Source of the DNA: Actinomycetes bacterium
GTDB lineage: Bacteria > Actinomycetota > Coriobacteriia > Coriobacteriales > Eggerthellaceae
Assembly: GCA_023403475.1 (NCBI GenBank)
Contig: JAEYEL010000003.1
Span: forward strand, 1-9,243
Direction of reading: 5' to 3'
Length of the DNA stretch: 9,243 nt
Positions 1-5,636 of the stretch are shown here, piece after piece. How positions within the stretch are numbered: position 1 is the stretch's first letter; every line of letters begins with the position of its first letter. The notes beneath the pieces were generated by a model. It was not told the origin of the DNA and searched no databases. It saw nothing but the letters and a program-made list of their open reading frames with translations. Position numbers and translations under genes: made by a program.

Positions 1-880
1 GCTGCAGATGAACATCGGGCTGAAGTGCAACTTGGCTTGCAGGCATTGCCATTTGGAGTCGAGTCCTGCACGCACGGAGGAAATGTCGCGCGAGACGCTT
101 GCGCAGTGTCTTGAGGTTTACCGAACGTGCGGTTTCTCCGTCATCGATATCACGGGCGGTGCGCCGGAACTGAATCCCCATTACGAATGGCTTTTGCGCG
201 AGGCCGCAGCAACCGGCGCGCGTGTGATGACGCGCTCGAACTTGGTCGTTTGCTTGGAGCCGCACTACGCCCATCTCCCCGAGTTGTGGGCCGAGCTGGG
301 AATTGTCGTCATAGCATCGCTTCCTCACTACATTAGGAAAACCACCGACAAGCAGCGAGGTAGCGGCACTTTCGACGGCGTGATAGCCATGCTGCAGAAG
401 CTGAACGCGCTCGGTTACGGGAAATCGCTCGAGCTCGATCTCGTGTTCAATCCCAGCGGCGCGGTGCTTCCCCCCGATCAAGCGGCGCTTGAGACCGAGT
501 ACAAGCAGCATCTCAAGGCGGATTTCGGAATAGAGTTCGACAATCTGTTCGTCATCACCAACGCGCCCGGCGGACGTTGGGGCGCCCGCCTTCTGCAAAC
601 GGGCAATATGGACGGCTATATGAACAAGCTCATCGACGCGTTCAACGCCGAAACGCTTCCCGCCATGATGTGCCGCACGCAGCTTTCGGTAGGCTGGGAC
701 GGCAGGCTTTACGACTGCGACTTCAACCAAGCGATGAATCTGCCATGTCAAGGCGGCCTGACCATAGCCGATCTGGCACGCGACCCGTCCATTCCCCTGA
801 AAAGGGAAATCGCGTTTGCTAACCACTGCTACGCCTGCACCGCCGGCGCAGGCAGCAGTTGAGGCGGCTCTACTGCGTAG
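1..880 (+). CDS. arsS: ArsS-like radical SAM/Cys-rich protein, selenocysteine-containing (5' partial)
   Basis: Seen: the frame is open from the window edge, and LQ precedes the ATG at 8, so that Met is internal (family members read LQxNxGxxCNxxCxHCH here). The CX3CX2C motif (CNLACRHC) that binds the radical-SAM [4Fe-4S] cluster follows at once. Further family landmarks are DITGGAPELNPH, RSNL, ASLPHY, QRGSGTFDGVI, LNALGYG, CRTQLSVGWDGRLYDCDFNQ and the C-terminal HCYACTAGAGSS. Known: this is the radical SAM/Cys-rich (TIGR04167-type) family; ArsS members act in arsenosugar biosynthesis, attaching the 5'-deoxyadenosyl group to dimethylarsenite. Odd: family proteins continue GAGSSCGG. Here the Cys position is TGA (860-862), followed by GGC GGC and a TAG at 878-880, so I read SS-Sec-GGSTA. 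A SECIS-like hairpin follows. Visible length is 292 residues; roughly 30 N-terminal residues are missing. The arsenic role is inferred from family; no arsM is in view. Confidence 0.86.
860..862 (+). other. Selenocysteine (UGA) codon in the arsS-like gene
   Basis: The in-frame TGA falls exactly where family members have the Cys of the GAGSSCGG tail. The reading after it gives Gly-Gly-Ser-Thr-Ala and a TAG. A hairpin with a GGTCT-containing loop begins 10 nt downstream. Together these support recoding as Sec. Reading it as a simple stop would remove only six residues but would lose a conserved Cys/Sec. Confidence 0.84.
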
Positions 881-900
881 GTCTTGCGCAGGGACGACAG
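863..900 (+). promoter_or_regulatory. Bacterial SECIS element candidate
   Basis: Core CTGCGTAGGTCTTGCGCAG (873-891): five Watson-Crick pairs (873-877 with 887-891) plus a T:G closing pair leave an AGGTCTT loop. Known: the E. coli fdhF SECIS has an AGGUCU loop on a short stem, with the GG about 18 nt after UGA. Here the GG (880-881) comes 17 nt after UGA. The lower stem is weak. The gene's TAG stop (878-880) lies in and beside the apical loop, so the element overlaps the end of the coding region. A longer-range pairing of 862-868 with 918-924 (7 bp) could enclose it. Confidence 0.8.
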
Positions 901-920
901 TTCAACGGCAGCGGCTTGCC

Positions 921-1012
921 GCCTGAGACATTTTGGTGAAGTCTTCGACGATGAAATGTCGAAACCTTCGACGAAATTTTATCGAAACCTTCGACGAAAT
1001 GTATCGGAGGCG
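921..1012. repeat. Tandem 23-bp palindromic repeat array
   Basis: Three units begin with TTCGACGA at 944, 967 and 990, an exact 23-bp period. Units 1 and 2 match at 17 of 23 positions and both end TCGAAACC; unit 3 diverges in its last third. A degenerate fourth unit (12 of 23 matches to unit 2) precedes them at 921-943. Each clear unit is itself an inverted repeat: TTCGAC...GTCGAA at 944-963 and TTCGA...TCGAA at 967-986. Adjacent units also pair across the ACC spacers. There are no unique spacers, so this is not a CRISPR array. It could be an operator array or a dispersed-repeat remnant. No function is assigned. Confidence 0.7.
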
Positions 1013-1088
1013 CTCGGAGGCGTTTACATTTGCAACGGTTGATTTGCGGCACTCGCAATTCGCATTTAAAGCCAACCGCAACCAGCCC

Positions 1089-1132
1089 GAGCCAGCATTT
1101 GCAAACGCAACCAACTTGGAGCCAGCATTTGC
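1089..1132. repeat. Short direct repeat pair, 30-bp period
   Basis: GAGCCAGCATTTGC-like sequence occurs at 1089-1102 and again at 1119-1132, with 12 identical bases (1091-1102 and 1121-1132) and similar flanks. It lies in the gap between the arsS-like gene and the NrfD-like gene, in a stretch rich in ATTTGC and GCAACC motifs (1025-1135). I see no gene here; a long frame that crosses it belongs to the downstream gene but lacks a ribosome site this far upstream. Confidence 0.55.
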
Positions 1133-1180
1133 GACCGCAGCCGCTCCGCTCCGTTTTTTCAGGAGCCTGGGGGGAGGCTG

Positions 1181-1227
1181 TTGACGCGGGGACGAACGCT
1201 CTTTATCATAAGTGTACTGCGACAGTA
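1181..1227 (+). promoter_or_regulatory. Promoter with start-site inverted repeat for the NrfD-like gene
   Basis: TTGACG (1181-1186) and TATCAT (1204-1209) are separated by exactly 17 bp, a good sigma70-type pair. The expected start is about 1216. Directly there lies TACTG-CGA-CAGTA (1215-1227), a perfect 5-bp inverted repeat, placed where a repressor would block initiation. The leader to the GTG start at 1279 would be about 60 nt. Promoter call from sequence only; the operator is inferred. Confidence 0.6.
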
Positions 1228-1278
1228 GGGGTCGCGGGCGTTTTCCATAGTGCGTGCGGCGTGTTGAAGGAGTTCTTT

Positions 1279-2172
1279 GTGATTGTGAGCAGCCTTGTGG
1301 CGGCCTATCTTTTCTTGGGTGGCGCAGGCGCTGGCGCGTTCGTGTTCGCGACCGCATTGATTTTCCTTGCGGGCAGGCGAAATGCAGCGGGCGCGGGTGT
1401 GCGTGCGGGCTGGTGCGCCAAGGTCGCGCATCGAGGGTTTGTCGTCTCCGTTGTGCTGATCGTTTTCGGCATCCTCTGCCTCGTCTTTGATTTGGGAAGG
1501 CCCGATCAGTTGCTTCTTTTGTTCCGGTATCCCACGCTTTCCTTCCTCTCAAGTGGCGCCTACGCGCTTGCGCTGCTTGTTGTCTGCGGTTCGGCCTTGA
1601 TCTTTCTGTCGCGCTTCGATGCGGCAAGGCATGCGCGTAGGGCAGCCAAGGTCGTTGCGGGCGTGGGCACGGTTGTCGCGCTGTACGTCATGGTCTACAC
1701 CGGGCTACTCCTGCGCGCCGTCAACGTGGTTCCCCTGTGGGATTCGGCGCTCCTTCCTGTGCTTTTCGTGCTCTCGTCTCTCGCCTCGGGCGCGGCCTGC
1801 ACGGTGCTGTGCGCACGGCTCATAGACGACCGTTTCCCCTTCGCCTTGCAATTCGAGAGGAAGATGTCTGCCATCGATGTGGCGCTGATGGCGCTGGAAG
1901 CCGTTGTCGCGGCAGCTTACGTGGCTTTTGCGACCGCCCACCCGCTGGGTGCGGAATCGGTCGATCGGCTGCTGCTCGGCGATGTGGCGCCGTTGTTCCT
2001 TGGCGGGTTTGCCGTCTGCGGGCTGCTGTTGCCGGCGGCGTTCGACGCTTCGGTGCTGTGCGGTCGCTCGCGGGAATGGACGACCTTTGCGGCGGCGCTG
2101 CTGTCGCTTGTGGGATGCTTCTGCTTGCGGCTGAGCCTTGTTTGCGCGGGCGTTCACTCGGCGGTCGGGTAG
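1279..2172 (+). CDS. Orphan NrfD-like (polysulfide reductase/DmsC-type) membrane protein
   Basis: A predicted integral membrane protein of 297 residues with about eight hydrophobic segments (near residues 5-30, 50-70, 84-110, 122-145, 155-178, 195-218, 233-255 and 265-285). The FDLGRPDQ motif after helix 2 and the later VPLWDSALLPVLFVLSSLASG segment are typical of NrfD subunits, which carry electrons between the quinone pool and a periplasmic iron-sulfur partner. Start chosen at GTG 1279 because AAGGAG sits at 1267-1272 with 6-nt spacing; upstream in-frame codons add an unlikely Gln/Pro-rich tail and lie before the predicted promoter. Odd: there is no ferredoxin or molybdoenzyme gene next to it, unlike the NrfD gene at 8857. 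It probably serves a partner encoded elsewhere or is a relic. Substrate unknown. Confidence 0.85.
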   Translation: MIVSSLVAAYLFLGGAGAGAFVFATALIFLAGRRNAAGAGVRAGWCAKVAHRGFVVSVVLIVFGILCLVFDLGRPDQLLLLFRYPTLSFLSSGAYALALLVVCGSALIFLSRFDAARHARRAAKVVAGVGTVVALYVMVYTGLLLRAVNVVPLWDSALLPVLFVLSSLASGAACTVLCARLIDDRFPFALQFERKMSAIDVALMALEAVVAAAYVAFATAHPLGAESVDRLLLGDVAPLFLGGFAVCGLLLPAAFDASVLCGRSREWTTFAAALLSLVGCFCLRLSLVCAGVHSAVG

Positions 2173-2201
2173 CGTGGGTCAAGAGGAAAACGGGAGGGCG
2201 C

Positions 2202-2250
2202 CTCGCGCGAGCCGAAAGGCTGCGGAACAAGGGAAGCAGGGGGAGGCAGG
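2202..2250. other. Purine-rich gap with palindrome upstream of the GntR gene
   Basis: The 120-bp gap between the NrfD-like stop and the GntR start holds a perfect 10-bp palindrome, CTCGCGCGAG (2202-2211), and two adjacent near-identical purine decamers (2231-2240 and 2241-2250, 9 of 10 alike). A GntR regulator often binds its own upstream region, so the palindrome is a candidate site, but nothing here proves it. I find no convincing promoter or terminator. Confidence 0.3.
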
Positions 2251-2292
2251 ACAGGGAAGGCAAATGTTGATGAAAGAGAAGCGGTTGTAGGC

Positions 2293-2688
2293 GTGGCGAA
2301 GAGAGCAATTCCGACATTCGAGTTCGACGAGGGCAACGACCTGCCCTTATGGGTGCAGCTGCGCGATAGGTTCGTCTATCTCATAAATTCCGGCTATTAT
2401 GCGCCGGAAGACAAGCTGCCCTCGGTGCGCAAGTTCGCGGCAGAGGCTCGTATCAGCTACAACACGGTCAGCAAGGCGTTCATGGCGCTTGAGCGGGAAG
2501 GCTACATTGTGACCAAGCACGGAAGCGGCGCCTATGTGCGCGGCACGATTCCTGCGGGCGGCGTGTTGGAAGTTGACGTGATAACCGAAGACTACATAAG
2601 AAACTGCCTCGACAAAGGCGCTACCTACGATGAGATTCCCCAACTGGTGATCAGGGCTATGAGGAGGTTGAGAAACGGCGATGAGTAA
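2293..2688 (+). CDS. GntR-family transcriptional regulator, YtrA-type
   Basis: 131 residues, about the length of the YtrA subfamily, which has a winged helix plus only a short C-terminal helical tail for dimerisation. The N-terminus has the GntR pattern LPLWVQLRDRF, then LPSVRKFAAEARIS (42-55), the recognition-helix region NTVSKAFMALEREGYI (57-72) and the wing KHGSGAYV. Known: YtrA-type proteins usually repress the operon they head, often with membrane or ABC transporter genes, and respond to cell-envelope stress or unknown ligands. It overlaps the slipin gene by 8 bp, so the two are very likely co-transcribed and the slipin is the probable target. Start is GTG 2293; the ribosome site is poor (GAAAGAGAAG about 11 nt upstream). 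The frame stays open back to the NrfD-like stop at 2170-2172 with no ATG. Confidence 0.9.
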   Translation: MAKRAIPTFEFDEGNDLPLWVQLRDRFVYLINSGYYAPEDKLPSVRKFAAEARISYNTVSKAFMALEREGYIVTKHGSGAYVRGTIPAGGVLEVDVITEDYIRNCLDKGATYDEIPQLVIRAMRRLRNGDE

Positions 2689-3718
2689 AAGCAAGGTTTC
2701 CACGAGCGATGGTGTGGCTTTTCCCGACGTGCGCCGGAACGCGAATCGCCGCGCGGAAATGGAGTTCGGCGTCTCGGCTGACGCGTACCGTTCGGATTCC
2801 GGCAAGCGATCCTCGCGCCTTGGCGCAGTCGCGTTGCAGGTTTCTATTGCGGTGGTCGTTTTCGCCGCGATTCTCTTCGCCGCGCAAAAACTTCGGGGAA
2901 GTATCACCCTCGCAGCGCTTTGCGTGGCAGCGGTGGTGGGTCTGTTGGTGCTTTCGTCCACGCATGTTGCCCTTGATTGGGAGCGTTTCGTGGTTTTGCG
3001 CAACGGAAAGTTCAACAGGCTTTCGGGGCCGGGAATCTTTTTCACCATCCCTTTGCTCGAATACTCCACACTGCGCATTGACCAGCGCACGCGCATCACG
3101 CCCTTCGGTGCCGAGGAAACTCTTACGTCCGACATCGTTCCGCTTGACGTTGATGCGGTGCTTTCGTGGGTTATCTGGGATCCGGAAAAGGCGTGCACCG
3201 AGGTTGAGGACGTGTGCTTCGCCGTGGCGCTTGCCGCACAAACGGCGCTGCGCGACGCGATTGGCCGCGCGTCAGCGTCAGAGGTGGTCATGCGCAGGAA
3301 CCAACTTGACAAAGAGATTCGGGAGGCCATAGAGGAGAAGGTCTCCGAATGGGGGGTGACGGTGCTTTCGGTTGAGATTCGCGACATCATCATTCCGCAG
3401 GCGCTGCAGGATGCCATGTCGTGCGAGGCGCAGGCCGAGCGTCGGAAGAACGCGCGCATCACGCTCATGGAGTCTGAGCGCGATATCGCGAAGCTGCTCG
3501 CACAAGCGGCTGCGGTCTATGAGCAAAACGACATCGCCTTTGAGCTGCGCAAGATGCACCTTCTGCATGAAGACATGCAGAAAGAAGGGAAATCCCTGGT
3601 GGTTCCCGCTGCCTATACCGAAGGTTTCAGTGAAAAGGGGAATGCGGGCGCGTCTGAAAAGCAGTCGGAAACAAAACCCGACGAAGAGAGGGCTGACGCT
3701 TCGCGGGTGCAGCGTTAA
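2681..3718 (+). CDS. SPFH/band 7 (slipin-like) membrane protein
   Basis: 345 residues. A charged, probably cytoplasmic N-terminus (1-46) is followed by two hydrophobic segments (about 48-68 and 74-93) and then an SPFH domain (about 95-270). Recognisable slipin features are the WERFVVLRNGKFNRLSGPG start, the RIDQRTRIT strand, VDAVLSWVIWDPEKA, QTALRDAIGR and EKVSEWGVTVLSVEIRDIIIP followed by the helical AMSCEAQAERRKNARI region. The tail from about 315 is Lys/Glu-rich and disordered. Known: slipins and stomatin relatives oligomerise on membranes, organise microdomains and often work with an NfeD-type protease; no NfeD gene is in view. AGGAGG lies at 2662-2667, 13 nt before the ATG, which is slightly long. 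Overlap with the GntR gene indicates coupled translation. It ends convergently with the AbiE-like pair, and I see no strong terminator between them. Confidence 0.9.
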   Translation: MSKSKVSTSDGVAFPDVRRNANRRAEMEFGVSADAYRSDSGKRSSRLGAVALQVSIAVVVFAAILFAAQKLRGSITLAALCVAAVVGLLVLSSTHVALDWERFVVLRNGKFNRLSGPGIFFTIPLLEYSTLRIDQRTRITPFGAEETLTSDIVPLDVDAVLSWVIWDPEKACTEVEDVCFAVALAAQTALRDAIGRASASEVVMRRNQLDKEIREAIEEKVSEWGVTVLSVEIRDIIIPQALQDAMSCEAQAERRKNARITLMESERDIAKLLAQAAAVYEQNDIAFELRKMHLLHEDMQKEGKSLVVPAAYTEGFSEKGNAGASEKQSETKPDEERADASRVQR

Positions 3719-3749
3719 ACGGCGAAAAATAGTGGTTTTGAAGCTGCTT

Positions 3750-4514
3750 TTACAATCCGTAAACGGTGCGCAGGAGACTTATCATCTCGTCCAATGTTGC
3801 GTCGATGTGCATTTGCGAAAGGGGAACACCTTCTTTCTGCGCCAGCTCAAGAAACCTTTTCATATCGGAGCATATAGGTTCGGGCAGTTCGATTCTTTCC
3901 TTAGGATCGATAATTTGAGCGAGGCGGAATACATCTTTGCGGTGTTTTTTAAGATCGCGAGAGTTCACGTGCTCTCCTCTCGCTTTCCTTGCGGTTAGAT
4001 CGGCGTGTGCCTTCGCTTTGAAAGGAATAAGGTGAAGCTCGTCAAGCACGGTTACGCCCTCAATGGTTTTTCGCCCCGATTTCATGAAAGCATAGTAGTC
4101 GTCATCGAGCAAAATAGCCGACAAACTGGATATTTCTTCATTTATAGGAAGCGGGGCGATGGTCGTCTTTGCATCAGAGGATATGAAGCTGGGACGTTTG
4201 CTGAATAGCTCTATCATGATGGGAAAACCTGGCTCTTGAGGTTCGGTGAAACGGTAAAAGTGCGTTTTGCTTGATCCCTTCCATCCGCATCGGTAGCCAC
4301 CGTCTTCTGCCATTTTCCAAACTGCGCGGCCGACTTCCTCGAAGCGATGTTCAATGAGCAGGATCAGATCGATATCGGCGGTCGCTCTGAAGTCAAGCTC
4401 TGCTGCCGTAAGCACGATATCGCAAGCAGTGCCGCCGATTACCGTGTAACAATCTTCGAAGCCGGCCAGATATTCTCTGAGCTTGTCGATTCCGTGCACG
4501 CTGCTCATCACCAT
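3750..4514 (-). CDS. AbiEii/AbiGii-like nucleotidyltransferase (putative toxin)
   Basis: 254 residues. The nucleotidyltransferase fold is shown by the GGT motif (27-29) and the metal-binding pair D47-x-D49 in RATADIDLIL, a third acidic candidate at E102 (IMIELFS), and the later basic part FKAKAHADL (165-173) with RKD (192-194), matching the K...R-K-D pattern of AbiEii (DUF1814) proteins. Known: AbiEii toxins transfer nucleotides, in studied relatives to tRNA 3' ends, and stop growth during phage infection; the partner AbiEi represses the operon. Translation is coupled to the upstream gene: ATG 4514 lies inside its last codons, and a second ATG at 4508 forms TGATG with its stop. AGGAGG (4519-4524) serves either start, 4 or 10 nt away. 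GC is lower than in neighbouring + strand genes. It could be a domesticated nucleotidyltransferase rather than an active toxin. Confidence 0.75.
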   Translation of the reverse strand: MVMSSVHGIDKLREYLAGFEDCYTVIGGTACDIVLTAAELDFRATADIDLILLIEHRFEEVGRAVWKMAEDGGYRCGWKGSSKTHFYRFTEPQEPGFPIMIELFSKRPSFISSDAKTTIAPLPINEEISSLSAILLDDDYYAFMKSGRKTIEGVTVLDELHLIPFKAKAHADLTARKARGEHVNSRDLKKHRKDVFRLAQIIDPKERIELPEPICSDMKRFLELAQKEGVPLSQMHIDATLDEMISLLRTVYGL

Positions 4515-5470
4515 AGATCCTCCTCGTTGAATAAAGCGTTCAGCTCCTTTTCGATGCGTTCGTCGCCGATGTCTTTGAGGGATAGGGCAAGGGATAGGTC
4601 GTCAACACGGTCGAATCCTGCACATAACGGCTCGTATTTCCAGACTTGAAGTTTTACAGTTTGATCCGCATCCTCCTCTCCCTCCATGATCTCGTCGACA
4701 GTGAGGCTCTTAAGCGCCCTTTTGGAGATTGCTTTGCATGTCGTTTTGGGCGAGGTGAGCATGCTTCGAGCTGCAAGGGCGGTCTCACCTGCGTCCGGGA
4801 GGGGAAGGATGTCGTTGGTTGTGCGGATCACGAGTTCGCGCTCGACCGGTGTGGCAAGCGCACCTAAAGCCAGAGCATGTTTTATTGCATTGTTTTGGCG
4901 GTCTTCGATATTCACCGTCACCTTGCGCCCGGTTTTGCCGCGCACAACGATGCCCCTTTCGAAGAGCTCCGCTATGGCTTTGGTGATGTCGCTTGCGGAT
5001 AGACCAGTGATTTCGCGCAGAGCGGACGCTTCTTTGACTTCAGGGTTTGCGATCTTTGCGACAAAGAAAGCTTGTGCGCGAGCAGATAACGCTCCTTTAT
5101 ATTCGGCTGGTTGTCCGGCGCCGCTTCTTGCTGTGAAGTGCATGAAGGGAAGATAGGCTGCCTTTTTTGGGACTACATACGCTATTTGCTGTGCTGTCAG
5201 CGCCCGTCTTTGTCTTGGCTCAATGTTGGAGCCGATGAGCGCAACGGGCATATTTGATCTGTCGGATATCTGGGATACGAGGCGTTTGAGCGCTGGCAGA
5301 TCGAGCTTACCGTGTGGTTTTGCGGCAATAAACTCCGCTCCGTTGCAGGAGCACAGCCAGTAGTCGGCTGCCTTGGACAAGTATATTGGAAGGCTGGCAG
5401 CATCCGGCCAGACTTCGTGGTCGATGCTAAGACCCAGTTCTGTTCCTAAGTAGCTCAACGCTTCTTCCAT
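4508..5470 (-). CDS. Winged-helix DNA-binding protein, AbiEi-like putative antitoxin
   Basis: 320 residues, first gene of the pair with the AbiEii-like protein. Start chosen at ATG 5470 because AGGAGC (5480-5475) stands 4 nt upstream; a longer frame to 5599 runs through the promoter and operator. Residues about 129-190 look like a MarR-type winged helix (SARAQAFFVAKI, then SALREITGLSASDITKAIAELFERGIV and a basic wing GKTGRKV). The N-terminal 110 residues, with LTAQQIAYVVPKKAAYLPFM, and the acidic C-terminal 100 residues are not recognised. Known: in AbiE systems the upstream gene encodes a winged-helix antitoxin that represses its own promoter by binding inverted repeats. A perfect inverted repeat lies just upstream here. 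This protein is longer than classical AbiEi and the assignment rests mostly on architecture and context. Confidence 0.62.
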   Translation of the reverse strand: MEEALSYLGTELGLSIDHEVWPDAASLPIYLSKAADYWLCSCNGAEFIAAKPHGKLDLPALKRLVSQISDRSNMPVALIGSNIEPRQRRALTAQQIAYVVPKKAAYLPFMHFTARSGAGQPAEYKGALSARAQAFFVAKIANPEVKEASALREITGLSASDITKAIAELFERGIVVRGKTGRKVTVNIEDRQNNAIKHALALGALATPVERELVIRTTNDILPLPDAGETALAARSMLTSPKTTCKAISKRALKSLTVDEIMEGEEDADQTVKLQVWKYEPLCAGFDRVDDLSLALSLKDIGDERIEKELNALFNEEDLW

Positions 5471-5479
5471 TTTTGCTCC

Positions 5480-5541
5480 TATGAAATATTGCGTATTTTC
5501 AACGTTAATGAAATTATGCAATATTTCATAAAAAAGTGCAA
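5480..5541 (-). promoter_or_regulatory. Promoter and 13-bp inverted-repeat operator of the AbiE-like pair
   Basis: On the minus strand TTGCAC (5541-5536) and CATAAT (5518-5513) are 17 bp apart, so transcription should begin near 5506. A perfect 13-bp inverted repeat, TATGAAATATTGC (5480-5492) and its complement (5518-5530), flanks that point. One arm fills the spacer next to the -10 box; the other ends at the ribosome site. Arm centres are 38 bp apart. This is the geometry expected for autorepression by the first gene product. Repeat seen directly; promoter strength and binding are inferred. Confidence 0.68.
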
Positions 5542-5572
5542 GAGCGACAAAACTATCTGAAAATAGAATAAT

Positions 5573-5630
5573 ACACTTTGAAAAAGTGTCGCAATACACT
5601 CTTGACTGTCATGCGACACTTCGCTATATT
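5573..5630 (+). promoter_or_regulatory. Promoter and inverted-repeat operator of the molybdoenzyme operon
   Basis: TTGACT (5602-5607) and TATATT (5625-5630) are exactly 17 bp apart, placing the start near 5637. A perfect 10-bp inverted repeat, AAGTGTCGCA (5584-5593) and TGCGACACTT (5612-5621), brackets the -35 box, with its second arm inside the promoter spacer. A further ACACTTT-GAA-AAAGTGT inverted repeat (5573-5589) overlaps the first arm, and AATACACT occurs at 5570 and 5593. The cluster of ACACTT half-sites suggests cooperative binding of a regulator, identity unknown. The region is shared with the divergent AbiE-like pair. Confidence 0.68.
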
Positions 5631-5636
5631 GTGCGC

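Noticed and set aside
8..10. ATG at 8 as the true start of the radical SAM gene
   Set aside because: It lies directly before the cluster motif, and the preceding LQ codons match the family, so the gene begins outside the window.
860..862. TGA as an ordinary stop codon
   Set aside because: It replaces a conserved Cys, is followed by the conserved Gly-Gly, and has a SECIS-like hairpin at the right distance.
921..1012. CRISPR array
   Set aside because: The units are directly adjacent with no unique spacers and no cas genes are near.
1152..1180. Terminator from the T run at 1153-1159 and the AGCCT/AGGCT hairpin (1164-1179)
   Set aside because: The T run precedes rather than follows the hairpin, the stem is only 5 bp with a G6 loop, and no stem lies upstream of the T run.
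1030..1278. Long N-terminal extension of the NrfD-like protein
   Set aside because: No ribosome site, compositionally odd Gln/Pro-rich translation, and it starts upstream of the predicted promoter; GTG 1279 has AAGGAG at 6 nt.
902..1627. Minus-strand 241-residue open frame
   Set aside because: Arg-rich low-complexity translation antisense to the NrfD-like gene; no ribosome site or family resemblance.
2347..3468. Minus-strand 373-residue open frame
   Set aside because: Shadow of the GntR and slipin genes, which have clear family motifs; the translation is Ser/Arg/Thr-rich with no recognisable domain.
3719..3749. Intrinsic terminator between the convergent slipin and AbiE-like genes
   Set aside because: Only weak A/T pairing; no GC stem followed by a T tract on either strand.
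5471..5599. N-terminal extension of the winged-helix protein to 5599
   Set aside because: It would translate through the promoter and operator; ATG 5470 has AGGAGC at suitable spacing.
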